From: JAVBTT01 sp031550325
GTDB taxonomy: Bacteria; Bacillota; Clostridia; Oscillospirales; UBA929
Reading direction: 5' to 3'
DNA: 60,183 nt
NCBI GenBank assembly: GCA_031550325.1
Contig: JAVBOR010000004.1
Location: 1 to 60,183 of the forward strand
Each line of letters starts with the position of its first letter. The stretch's first letter is position 1. Position numbers and translations under genes: made by a program. Below the pieces are notes generated by a model. It ran no database searches. It saw only the letters and a list, made by a program, of their open reading frames with translations, and had not been told where the DNA came from. Shown in pieces: positions 50,883-58,969 of the stretch.

Positions 50883-52007
50883 CTATTCTTTGACCTTGAT
50901 ATATGCTTCGGCAAAAGAACACAAATATGGCGATTTCTGGGAAAAGCTGCCAGTTTCTGCCTTCAGGCGCGCAGGACAGTTCCCGCACCGCCCGTTTCTC
51001 GGGCAGGCTTCGCAGTCGGCGCATTTGGGCACCTGCGCGCAGAGCTCACGCAGTTGCCGCCACGCCTCATCAAAGGCGGTGGTGCGCAGGTCAACATACG
51101 GCTCCCGCAGCAGCGCGCAGGGGACGAGAAGACCGTGATAGGACACCCAGAAAGCGATGCGGCTGGCGTGGCAGTGGTACGCTGTCTTGGACAGCTCGGC
51201 TTTGGCCAGCTCATGCATTTCGTCGGTATCAATGATCTCCGTGCCGGGCTTGGTGTCGCGGTCAAACTCAAGCGAGCTTTTTTCCCAGAGCTCAGGGTGC
51301 TGCTTGCTCCACTCGGTCATAAATGTGGACAACTTGCGTTCGTATACAAGCAGCTCCTGCGCGTCCAAACGCGCGCCAAGCGGATCGTTTCCGCCCTCGT
51401 CAAAGGACGGCGTGATATAATTGACCAGGCCAACGCGTTTTCCGCGGCCCAGAATAAACCCGGCGATATTGTTCAGGTCCTCGGCGGTCTCCCGGATTAA
51501 AATCGTGCGCAGCCGATACCGCAGGCCATACTCCTCCAGCAGATCAATCCCGCGCATTACCTGTTCGTACGCAGCTGCCGAGCCAGTCACGCGCTCATAC
51601 GCCTCCGGGCTGGAGCCGTAAAGCGAGACGTTGATGCCGCGCGGCGGACAGGACGCCAGGAACTTGACCATGTCGGGAGTCAGCGTTGTGCCGTTGGTGT
51701 TGAGCATAATTACGAGGCCGAGGTGCTGCAGGCCGGTGTAAAGCTCCTTGAAGTCCTTGCGGATCATGGCCTCGCCGCCCGAAAGGGTCAGGTAAAGAAG
51801 GCCGGCGTCGCGCGCCTGCCTTCCAATCTCCAGCCACTGCTCGGTCGAGAGCTCGTTTGCCTGCGTTTGCTCGGGATTGCAGATGAAACACATCTTGCAG
51901 TTAAGATTACAGCGCGGCGTGAGCTCGAACGAGCCGAAGATGGGGATCTTCTCCACGAGCGCGATGTCAGCCAGCCGCTTGGTGAAGGTACTCAACGTCT
52001 CAGCCAT
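50883..52007 (-). CDS. Radical SAM/SPASM peptide-modifying enzyme
   Basis: 374 residues. ELTPRCNLNCKMCFICNPEQ contains the CxxxCxxC cluster-binding motif (about residues 32-39). The SAM-binding and TIM-barrel parts follow (LTLSGGEAMIRKDF, MLNTNGTTLT). The C-terminal SPASM domain has cysteines in HCHASRIAFWVSYHGLLVPC, CAQVPKCADCEACPRNGRCG and NCPARL for auxiliary Fe-S clusters. SPASM enzymes install thioether or carbon-carbon links in ribosomal peptides. It overlaps pqqD by 8 bases. The precursor gene is next downstream. ATG 52007 chosen. Confidence 0.9.
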   Translation of the reverse strand: MAETLSTFTKRLADIALVEKIPIFGSFELTPRCNLNCKMCFICNPEQTQANELSTEQWLEIGRQARDAGLLYLTLSGGEAMIRKDFKELYTGLQHLGLVIMLNTNGTTLTPDMVKFLASCPPRGINVSLYGSSPEAYERVTGSAAAYEQVMRGIDLLEEYGLRYRLRTILIRETAEDLNNIAGFILGRGKRVGLVNYITPSFDEGGNDPLGARLDAQELLVYERKLSTFMTEWSKQHPELWEKSSLEFDRDTKPGTEIIDTDEMHELAKAELSKTAYHCHASRIAFWVSYHGLLVPCALLREPYVDLRTTAFDEAWRQLRELCAQVPKCADCEACPRNGRCGNCPARLKAETGSFSQKSPYLCSFAEAYIKVKE

Positions 52008-52272
52008 CAATAAGACCCTTTTCGTTCAGCTGATCAAGAAACTCCTGCGCGTCCTGACGCGCGGTCGCCTCGTCAACGCTGTATTCGCTCAGCAAAACCT
52101 TGGCCAAATCGTCGGCGGACTCGATTCCGCCGGCCTGAATGCTCTTCCAGAGCAAAGCGGCGCTCGCCGTCAGCGTGATGATGCCATTGACTTCCACAAC
52201 GCTTGTGCCCAGTGGAACGACAATCCATTGCCCTGCGACCTCGCGCAGCATGAGTTCATCCTTTAGCTTCAT
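52000..52272 (-). CDS. PqqD-family peptide chaperone (RiPP recognition element)
   Basis: 90 residues. MKLKDELMLREVAGQWIVVP, NGIITLTASAALLWKSIQAG (the L-N-x-T/S...A..lW core) and VLLSEYSVDEATARQDAQEF, LDQLNEKGLI are PqqD-family blocks with the winged-helix RRE fold. Such proteins bind the precursor leader and present it to the radical SAM enzyme. ATG overlaps the epimerase stop by 4 bases and its stop overlaps the radical SAM gene start, so translation is coupled across all three. Confidence 0.88.
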   Translation of the reverse strand: MKLKDELMLREVAGQWIVVPLGTSVVEVNGIITLTASAALLWKSIQAGGIESADDLAKVLLSEYSVDEATARQDAQEFLDQLNEKGLIDG

Positions 52273-54158
52273 GGGTAGACCTCCTGATTGATTGTTTTGA
52301 TCGGATGGGTGGTTAGGGAGGGCTTGCGATAAATACTGGGAACCATGGAAAAAAGGTATTCGACAGCTGCGCTGTCGTTTTCGGAGTCAACCGCCTTTTG
52401 CAGGTGCGCGAGCTGCGCGTTCATTTTCTCCATGCTGAAGTCAAGCGGTTTGCATACAAAAATGTTGGCGTGTTTTGTGCTGTCCATATGCTCCATGTCC
52501 AGCCTGAGCTCTTCAAAGAGTTTTTCTCCCGGTCTGAGGCCGATAATTTTAATTTCAATGTCCTTTTCGGGCTCCAAACCGGACAGGCGAATCATCTCGC
52601 AGGCCAGATCATAGATCTTGACGCTGCGGCCCATGTCAAAAACAAAAATTTCTCCGCGCGAAGCCAGGGCGCCCGCCTGCATGACGAGCTGCACCGCCTC
52701 GGAAATCGTCATAAAATAGCGCTCAATGTCGCGGTGCATCAAGGTTACGGGGCCACCGGCGGAAATTTGTCGCTGGAAAATGGGGACGACGCTGCCGTTA
52801 GAGCCGAGGACGTTGCCAAACCGGACGGCGGTGACCTCGGTCTTCATGGTCTGGCCGTACGTCTGCACGAGCATTTCGGTGATGCGCTTGGTCGCGCCCA
52901 TCACGCTGGAAGGGTTTACTGCCTTGTCGGTGGAGATGACAATGAGTTTTCCCACACCCTGCTCCTCACATACGCGCAATACGTTCAGCGTGCCGAAAAC
53001 ATTGTTCTTGACGGCCTCGCAGGGGTTTTTTTCCATCATGGGAACATGCTTGTGCGCGGCGGCGTGAAAGACAACCTCGGGCTGATATCGGTCAAAGACC
53101 GCGCTTAAGCGGTTTTCGTCGCGAATGGAGGCGACGAGCGACACAACATGTTGCGCGCTTGAGCGCTGCGTCTCCAGTTCAAGTTCAAGCTCATAGAGCG
53201 CGTTTTCATCAATATCAAGTGTATACAATGTTGCGCAATGAAATTCCAGACACTGACGGCAAATTTCCGAGCCGATGGAGCCGGCGGCGCCCGTCACCAA
53301 AACGCGCTTACCCGCGATAAAGGCGTCAATCCAGGTCTTTTCCAGGTGGATCTCGTTGCGGCCGAGCAGATCTTCAATCTTCAGCGGACGGAAAGTGACC
53401 GGGCGTCCGTTTTGCTCGGACATGGACTGCAGTCCCTGAAAAATCTTGATGACACAGCCGTGACGGTCGCTCTCCTGCCTGAGCCAGACAATGTCCTTGT
53501 ATCCATAGTAGTCGGCCAGCAACACGATTTCATCGATGCCGTACTGCTCCAGAATACTCGGCAGCGCCGCGCGGTCGGTGAAGACCTTGACGCCCAGAAT
53601 GCTTTGATCCTCCCCGGCCTCGTCGGTGAGCACGGCGGCGGGGCGGAAGCGCATCTGCTTGCCCTGAAGCAACCGGCGCAGGAAAAGCCCCGCTGTGTCG
53701 CGATCGGCGATCACCAGCACGTTTTTTGTGTGCCCGGCGCCTCCCGTATACAGGCCAAAAAGCTTGCGCAGGACGTACATCGATCGGAAAGAGAAGCGTA
53801 TGCCTTCGGAAAGCATCGTAAACAAACATAAATAGATCAGCGTGACGGAGATGGAGTAAACCAGAAGGGTCGACACATGCAGGATCACAATGATCAGAAA
53901 AGCCGCCAGGCTGGCCAGCATGACCCGCAGCGCTTCCAAAATACTGACGTGAACCCAGGTAAAGCGATAGTTTCTGGCGGCTGCGTTGCAGATGATGATG
54001 ATAAAGGCGAAAATCAAGCAGGGCGCTATGGATTGCCGGAGGAAGTCGGCGGGCGGGCGGAACTCAAAACGCAGAGTTACCGCGAGCCAAAACGACAAAA
54101 CGGACAAAACAGCGTCCAGCCCAATGCGCAAGCCAAAAACCATGGTTCGTCTAGACAA
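52269..54158 (-). CDS. Polysaccharide epimerase/dehydratase (CapD/FlaA1/WbpM type)
   Basis: 629 residues from TTG 54158 (GGGAG upstream; a longer frame to 54233 is possible). Four membrane helices (DAVLSVLSFWLAVTLRFEFR; SIAPCLIFAFIIIICNAAAR; ALRVMLASLAAFLIIVILHV), a CoA-binding-like domain (NVLVIADRDTAGLFLRRLL), then an NAD-binding SDR domain: VLVTGAAGSIGSEICRQ, DENALYELELELE, VFHAAAHKHVPMMEKNP (catalytic). It converts UDP-GlcNAc-type sugars for surface glycans. Last gene before pqqD, overlapping it by 4 bases. Confidence 0.88.
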   Translation of the reverse strand: MSRRTMVFGLRIGLDAVLSVLSFWLAVTLRFEFRPPADFLRQSIAPCLIFAFIIIICNAAARNYRFTWVHVSILEALRVMLASLAAFLIIVILHVSTLLVYSISVTLIYLCLFTMLSEGIRFSFRSMYVLRKLFGLYTGGAGHTKNVLVIADRDTAGLFLRRLLQGKQMRFRPAAVLTDEAGEDQSILGVKVFTDRAALPSILEQYGIDEIVLLADYYGYKDIVWLRQESDRHGCVIKIFQGLQSMSEQNGRPVTFRPLKIEDLLGRNEIHLEKTWIDAFIAGKRVLVTGAAGSIGSEICRQCLEFHCATLYTLDIDENALYELELELETQRSSAQHVVSLVASIRDENRLSAVFDRYQPEVVFHAAAHKHVPMMEKNPCEAVKNNVFGTLNVLRVCEEQGVGKLIVISTDKAVNPSSVMGATKRITEMLVQTYGQTMKTEVTAVRFGNVLGSNGSVVPIFQRQISAGGPVTLMHRDIERYFMTISEAVQLVMQAGALASRGEIFVFDMGRSVKIYDLACEMIRLSGLEPEKDIEIKIIGLRPGEKLFEELRLDMEHMDSTKHANIFVCKPLDFSMEKMNAQLAHLQKAVDSENDSAAVEYLFSMVPSIYRKPSLTTHPIKTINQEVYP

Positions 54159-54334
54159 AAATTCACTCACTCCCTTCCAAAGAAACGCAAGAACCCACAC
54201 GGGCATCCCGGAGAGGGGCTTGTCGGGCCGCACGGGCGGCTCCTTCGCACGCCGGCCCTCCGGCGTTTCCCTGCCGGAAAATCCGTCACGCGGAAAAAAG
54301 CCGGAACGCTTCGCCGTTCAAGGATTTCTTCAGC

Positions 54335-54362
54335 GGCAGGTTCTTTGACAGCGAAGGGGTTA
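54335..54362. repeat. Fragment of the hairpin repeat
   Basis: GGTTCTTTGACAGCGAAGGGG keeps the right half of the TGTCAAAGAACC module just before the stop of the surface protein gene. The remaining gap (54159-54334) has no recognisable gene. Confidence 0.45.
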
Positions 54363-55781
54363 TCTCCGCCTGCGCCACAGCCAGAAGCCCAGGCCAGCTG
54401 CCAGGATGAGGACGACGGCGGCGGCGCCCAGCAGGGCCCATTGGGGAATGCGGGAGAGAATGTTGTCCGTGTCTTGGGGTGTGGGGGCAAGTGAGACGAC
54501 GGGAGACGCGACGGGGGAAGGCGTTGCGGCGGACTCTGAGACAACCAAGGGGAAAACCAGCTTGGCCGTAGTGAAGCTCTCTCCGGTTTGGCCGTCCACG
54601 GCAGTGATGCTGAACGCAAAGGTCTGGTCGCCGTTTACGTCGGGCGTCAGCGTGATATCGGTATACCCCTGGCGTCCGGCGCCCAGCTCGGGCAGCTCCA
54701 TGCGCTTTTGGTTGTCGGGGATGTTGCCGTCAATGGCGAGGATCATGTTGCGCAGCGAGGAAGTGCCGGCGTTGCGGTACCGCACGCTCACGGTCATGTT
54801 CTGGCCAAAGACAACGTGCTCGGGCATGATAACCTCGTCTATCACGATACTCTGGTTCTGGTTGAGCATAATGCTGATCAGCGAGGACGTGTCATATGCC
54901 CGGCGGAGGGAGTCCTCAAATTCCATATTCAGGTAAACGCCATACAGGCTGCTGTTAAACGACGTTGCCGCCTCAAGGGAAAACTTGCCAGTGTAACTCC
55001 CGCCGGGCTCAATGCGCTCGACGTACAGCTGGTTGCTGACGCCTCTGGCGGGCAGGAACGGGGAGTTGCTGCCGCCGAAGGTAATGAGCAGGTTTTCAGC
55101 AGCCTGCTCGGTGCTGACGTTAAAAACGGTAAAGTCCAAAGCAAAGTCCTTGCCGCCGACGACAAAGTCTGCGCCATAGCTGTAATTCTGTACCATCAGG
55201 CGCGGCGCGTGTGCCGTGCTGCCGGTCGTACCTTCCACGCCGTCGCCGCGGTCAACGAGCACAAAGGCCGAACGGTACGCGTTGGCCGTGACGCCGGTTG
55301 AATCGGTATAGGTCAGGTGAAGCGAAAGCGGGAAGTTGCCGCCCACCAGTGCGTCCGGAACATGGAGCTTGATGTTGACCGAGGCCGTGCCCCCGCTGCT
55401 CATATCGAGCCGGAAAGGGCCAAATGCGCCGACGAGCGACAGCGTAGAGCTGGTCATGCCCTCAAAGTTGACGTACACGCCATTGAGCGCTGCGCCTGCG
55501 CCGTTGCGGAAGTTGAGCTGCACGTTGATGGTCTTTTCACTGCCGGGGTCGGTGGTATTCTGAGAAAGCCCAGAAACCGAGACGCGGGACAAATACTCCG
55601 TCGCGCGACTGATTGTGGTGGTCGGCGTGGGCGTTGGTGTGGGCGTCGGGGTCGGCGTTGGTGTGGGCGTTGGGGGCGGCGTGGGCAAATCTTCAATGAC
55701 AACAACGCTTGCCGCGGCGGGCAACGTAGGTAAAAACACAAGAAGCATGGCCAGAAAAACGGCTAGAAATCGTTTATTCAT
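54360..55781 (-). CDS. Secreted surface protein with Pro-Thr spacer, Ig-like repeats and C-terminal anchor
   Basis: 473 residues. Signal peptide FLAVFLAMLLVFLPTLPAAA; an (PT)n stretch of about 22 residues (about 33-55); several Ig/CARDB-like domains (GLSQNTTDPGSEKTINVQLN; VDRGDGVEGTTGSTAHAPRL; VIMPEHVVFGQNMTVSVRYR), and a final membrane helix with RRRR (ALLGAAAVVLILAAGLGFWL). It resembles COG1361-type S-layer-like proteins. Overlaps the cpsD-like gene by 4 bases, so likely displayed as part of the same surface locus. Confidence 0.78.
   Translation of the reverse strand: MNKRFLAVFLAMLLVFLPTLPAAASVVVIEDLPTPPPTPTPTPTPTPTPTPTPTTTISRATEYLSRVSVSGLSQNTTDPGSEKTINVQLNFRNGAGAALNGVYVNFEGMTSSTLSLVGAFGPFRLDMSSGGTASVNIKLHVPDALVGGNFPLSLHLTYTDSTGVTANAYRSAFVLVDRGDGVEGTTGSTAHAPRLMVQNYSYGADFVVGGKDFALDFTVFNVSTEQAAENLLITFGGSNSPFLPARGVSNQLYVERIEPGGSYTGKFSLEAATSFNSSLYGVYLNMEFEDSLRRAYDTSSLISIMLNQNQSIVIDEVIMPEHVVFGQNMTVSVRYRNAGTSSLRNMILAIDGNIPDNQKRMELPELGAGRQGYTDITLTPDVNGDQTFAFSITAVDGQTGESFTTAKLVFPLVVSESAATPSPVASPVVSLAPTPQDTDNILSRIPQWALLGAAAVVLILAAGLGFWLWRRRR
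55615..55690. repeat. Short tandem repeat encoding the Pro-Thr spacer
   Basis: Runs of GGCGTG/GGCGTT/GGGGTC hexamers encode PTPTPT on the minus strand. Such repeats can change length by slipping, which would lengthen or shorten the spacer or shift the frame. Confidence 0.6.
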
Positions 55782-56536
55782 GAGCTGGTATTCTCCTTTT
55801 TGAGGTTGGGACGGCGCTTTTTATAAAAGTAGTCGTAGTTTTTCAAAAAGCGCTTGTAATCATTGCGGTCCATTTTGTTTAAAATAACGCCCAGGCAGGG
55901 GCGGCCCGTGCGTTCAATCTCACTGAGAGAGCTTTTCATTTGCTTGCTTGTGTTGGACTGACAGTTGGCCACGAGCACCACGCCGTCCGCCCGCAAGGCG
56001 AGAAGGCTGGCGTCGACAGAGGCGTCCAGCGCGGGCGAGTCCAGCAAAATAAAGTCAAACTGCTCTTTGGCCAGGCGCATAAAAACCTCAAAACGGTTGG
56101 AGCATAGGAGCGGGACGGGATTCTCGCTCGCAATTCCGCAGGAAATATAGCTGAGCAGGGGAATGTTGGTATCGTTAACAATATCGTCAAACGACACCTC
56201 CCCCTGCAGGAAAGCCGACAGGCCGACGGGCACCTTTTCGCTCAGCCGCTTCTCTTCGGAGGCTTTGCGCATGTCGGTGTCGACCAGCAGCGTGCGCAGT
56301 CCCGATGTAGCGATGGATACGGAGAGGTTAATGGCCAGCGACGTGGTCCCCGAGCCGGGCGTGGCGGCGGTCAGCATCAGGCTTTTCAGGCCGGAGTCAA
56401 CGCGGCGCAGGTGAATGTTGGCCATCAAACGGTCATAGGCGTCATTGACGACAGGGTTCTGATGCCGATAAAAATCAATTTGAATCTTTCGCACTGAAAG
56501 TACTTCTTTCCCCGGCGGTGCACTGTATGTCCCCAT
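55778..56536 (-). CDS. CpsD/CapB-like BY-kinase, deviant Walker A
   Basis: 252 residues from ATG 56536; a GTG at 56494 is an alternative with better similarity to family starts. ATPGSGTTSLAINLSVSI is the P-loop region, but where BY-kinases have GK(S/T) it reads GTT: the Walker A lysine is replaced by Thr. Walker A-prime LLVDTDMRKA and Walker B ILLDSPALDASVDA are intact. The C-terminus (NYDYFYKKRRPNLKKENTSS) has a Tyr cluster typical of autophosphorylated tails. Regulates polysaccharide length or export with the Wzz-like protein. Weakened ATP binding or an unusual lysine supply is inferred. Confidence 0.85.
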   Translation of the reverse strand: MGTYSAPPGKEVLSVRKIQIDFYRHQNPVVNDAYDRLMANIHLRRVDSGLKSLMLTAATPGSGTTSLAINLSVSIATSGLRTLLVDTDMRKASEEKRLSEKVPVGLSAFLQGEVSFDDIVNDTNIPLLSYISCGIASENPVPLLCSNRFEVFMRLAKEQFDFILLDSPALDASVDASLLALRADGVVLVANCQSNTSKQMKSSLSEIERTGRPCLGVILNKMDRNDYKRFLKNYDYFYKKRRPNLKKENTSS

Positions 56537-56583
56537 GTGAACCGTCCGCCGCCGGTCAACGGTTCGGGGGTCGGTGGCTGCGC

Positions 56584-57255
56584 CTAAATGGTCTGCCAGG
56601 GAATGACGCCGAGAACCTCAATTTCAGCGGTGGCTTCCATATCCTCGTATGTGCGTATGCGAGGAACCCAAAACTCGGAAAACAGGATGATCAGGACGCC
56701 GACAATCGCCGAGATGGCAATGCAAACAAGACGCAGGGTGTTGCGCTGAAGCGAGCCGTCCGTCGCGAGGGCATACCCGGAGGCGTAGTCCAAAACCTTG
56801 ACCGAGATCGTGTCAATGCCCAATGTGATATGTTCCAGCTCAAACAAGAAAGCGTCGGCCACGTTGTTGGCCACCAGAGGACAAAGCTCCGGCTGGGTGG
56901 ACGTGGTCGTAATGGTGACAATCGTGGAGCCGGATTCGACGCCGACAGAGAGCATGCCGCGGATGGCGTTCGGGCTGATGGCGCCGCCGAGCAGAGTGGA
57001 GGCGCGCTCGGAAACCTTGTTGCTAGTGATGATGCTGGAGTAGTCCCTGAGCATGTTCCGGCCCTGAATCAAGTCACCGTAAGCCGTGACGCTGGAGATG
57101 TAAACGGTTGCGCTGGAGGAATAGGTGTTGCTGACGGGGCGCAGCGTCAGAACCAGTGTGACAATGACGCCGCAAATGAGACAAAAGATCAAAACCCACC
57201 ATCTGCGCCGGAAAGCGTCTGCCATGCGCCTGAAAATTCTGCCCTGATAATCCAA
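56584..57255 (-). CDS. Wzz/CapA-type polysaccharide chain-length regulator
   Basis: 223 residues from TTG 57255 (GGGAGGAG upstream). RRRWWVLIFCLICGVIVTLV is the first membrane helix, followed by a periplasmic/extracellular part with VESGSTIVTITTTSTQPELC and NNVADAFLFELEHITLGIDT, and a second helix (RLVCIAISAIVGVLIILFSE), ending in the cytoplasm. It is the membrane partner of the CpsD-like protein. First gene of the polysaccharide run; divergent from asnA. Confidence 0.88.
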   Translation of the reverse strand: MDYQGRIFRRMADAFRRRWWVLIFCLICGVIVTLVLTLRPVSNTYSSSATVYISSVTAYGDLIQGRNMLRDYSSIITSNKVSERASTLLGGAISPNAIRGMLSVGVESGSTIVTITTTSTQPELCPLVANNVADAFLFELEHITLGIDTISVKVLDYASGYALATDGSLQRNTLRLVCIAISAIVGVLIILFSEFWVPRIRTYEDMEATAEIEVLGVIPWQTI

Positions 57256-57442
57256 AAAAATCTCCTCCCAAAATGACGGTTGTTTATGAGCGCGCAGTGA
57301 CCTTTCGGTGAGTTTTTACATCAGAAAAGAGTCTCGTTTTGGGTGTGCATCTGCGTAGGGTTGTGTTCTTGATGAAAAAAGCGCCAAGGATCACATTTTT
57401 TTCCAGATTATTTTCCTTTCAAGAGTGTGGCAAGTGGTATAA

Positions 57443-57471
57443 ATATTATCCTATTTCGACGTCATTGTCAA
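57443..57471 (-). promoter_or_regulatory. Promoter of the surface polysaccharide operon
   Basis: Minus-strand TTGACA (57466-57471), 17-base spacer, TAATAT (57443-57448), 188 bases before the Wzz TTG start. Confidence 0.7.
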
Positions 57472-57494
57472 GGTTCCGCGAAACCCGGCGACAC

Positions 57495-57523
57495 TTGACA
57501 CGATTTGAGGAATCTTGTACAAT
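57495..57523 (+). promoter_or_regulatory. Promoter of asnA
   Basis: TTGACA (57495-57500), 17-base spacer, TACAAT (57518-57523). Its -35 box stands 23 bases from that of the divergent polysaccharide promoter. Confidence 0.7.
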
Positions 57524-57822
57524 CAATGGTAAATGCGAGCAGATGCAAGGGCGAAGGTGCGATCTTTCGCGTGAGAGAGCGCTCGAAAAGACCAAAAACT
57601 GCCTGAGCGCCGCGCCGGCTTTGGCGTTTCGGACCTGTTTGCCTGCCGCAATGCCTCAAAAGTTCTCCGACTCAAGAAAGGTTCAGCCTGTCGTAAAGCC
57701 GCAGGTTCTCGGCAGGCGAAGGTTTTCTCAGCCGTCCGTCCCCTATACAAACAAGAAAGCGGTTATCAGTGGTTTCTCGCTTACGCGAGGTGCGGCAGTG
57801 CCGGAGAAAGGATCAAAAAGAG
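57524..57822 (+). promoter_or_regulatory. Long 5-prime leader of asnA
   Basis: About 290 bases between the promoter and the asnA ATG, with several local stems (for example GCCTG..CAGGC at about 57687-57718, followed by GGTTTTCTC). No protein is recognised. I looked for a T-box (AGGGTGGNACCGCG) and did not find one. The length suggests some RNA-based control. Confidence 0.4.
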
Positions 57823-58833
57823 ATGTATAAGCTCACTATCCCCGAAGGATACGCTTCCAAACTGTCCCTCAGAGAAACCGAAATCGCCATCAAAGAACTC
57901 AAGGACTTTTTTGAAATGACGCTGGCAGCCGCGCTGAGACTCATGCGCGTATCGGCGCCGCTGTTTGTCTTCCCCGAATCGGGGCTCAACGACAATCTCA
58001 GCGGCGTGGAGCGTCCGGTGGCGTTCGACATCAAGTACCAGGAAGGGCGCGTCGTGGAAGTCGTCCACTCCCTGGCCAAATGGAAACGCCATGCGCTGGC
58101 GCGATACGGCATTTCGCCCGGCTCCGGCCTGTACGCCGACATGAACGCCATCCGGCGCGACGAAATGACCGACAACATCCATTCCCTGTATGTAGACCAG
58201 TGGGACTGGGAGCTGTCGATCCAGCCTGAACAGAGAACAAAGGAGTTTTTGGAGAGCATCGTCAGGCGTATTTACGCCGTATTTCTCCAGACACAAGAAT
58301 ATATCGTTTCCCGGCATCCGACGCTTGACCGATTGTTGCGAGAAGATCTTGTTTTTATCACAACGCAGGAACTTTTTGATGAGTACCCCAACCTTACGTC
58401 CTCCGAGCGCGAGAGCCAAATCTGCAGAGAGTTCGGCTCGGTGTTTCTCACGCAGATCGGAGGAAAGCTCGCCTCGGGCGAGCGGCACGACGGGCGAGCG
58501 CCCGACTATGACGACTGGTCGCTCAACGGGGATCTTTTGTTTGACTATCCGCCGCTCGGCCGGGCGCTGGAGCTGAGCTCCATGGGCATTCGCGTGGATC
58601 AGCAGGCTTTGCTCAGGCAGCTTGATGAGGCGGGGTGCCCGGAGCGCGCGCAGCTCCCGTTCCAAAGGGAGCTTCTCGAGGGAAAGCTACCCCTGTCGAT
58701 CGGCGGCGGCATTGGGCAGTCGAGGCTTTGTATGCTTTATCTCCAAAAGGCGCATATTGGGGAAGTGCAGGCCTCGGTTTGGCCGGAGGAAATGATTGCG
58801 CTTTGCGAGGCGGGCGGCATTACGCTTTTATAG
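57823..58833 (+). CDS. asnA: Aspartate-ammonia ligase
   Basis: 336 residues from ATG 57823 (AAAGGA upstream). RETEIAIKELKDFFEMTLAA, VSAPLFVFPESGLNDNLSGV, ERPVAFDIKYQEGRVVEVVH, SLAKWKRHALARYG, YADMNAIRRDE, and KLPLSIGGGIGQSRLCMLYL are the AsnA blocks of this class II tRNA-synthetase-like fold. Makes asparagine from aspartate, ammonia and ATP. Single-gene unit with its own promoter. Confidence 0.96.
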   Translation: MYKLTIPEGYASKLSLRETEIAIKELKDFFEMTLAAALRLMRVSAPLFVFPESGLNDNLSGVERPVAFDIKYQEGRVVEVVHSLAKWKRHALARYGISPGSGLYADMNAIRRDEMTDNIHSLYVDQWDWELSIQPEQRTKEFLESIVRRIYAVFLQTQEYIVSRHPTLDRLLREDLVFITTQELFDEYPNLTSSERESQICREFGSVFLTQIGGKLASGERHDGRAPDYDDWSLNGDLLFDYPPLGRALELSSMGIRVDQQALLRQLDEAGCPERAQLPFQRELLEGKLPLSIGGGIGQSRLCMLYLQKAHIGEVQASVWPEEMIALCEAGGITLL

Positions 58834-58860
58834 AAAAGCGCAGTATCGCGCATTTTTTGC

Positions 58861-58889
58861 TTTACAGATGCAGCAAATGCGGATATACT
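58861..58889 (+). promoter_or_regulatory. Promoter of the dfx-ftn operon
   Basis: TTTACA (58861-58866), 17-base spacer, TATACT (58884-58889), 81 bases before the desulfoferrodoxin ATG. It follows TACT..AGTA dyad symmetry (58886-58899) that could be a regulator site. Confidence 0.6.
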
Positions 58890-58969
58890 GTAATTAGTAC
58901 AAATTTTAGTGATGGCCAAAATGAACGGCCAAGACAATCCATACACGTTATGAGAGGAGGCTGTCCCTT

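Noticed and set aside
47203..52272. Lasso peptide cluster
   Set aside because: There is a leader motif and a kinase as in lasso loci, but no asparagine-synthetase-like cyclase and no B2 protease; a radical SAM/SPASM enzyme is present instead. The transglutaminase-like protein at 44202 is an unlinked lipoprotein lacking the cysteine.
57524..57822. T-box riboswitch before asnA
   Set aside because: No AGGGTGGNACCGCG element or recognisable specifier loop found by eye.
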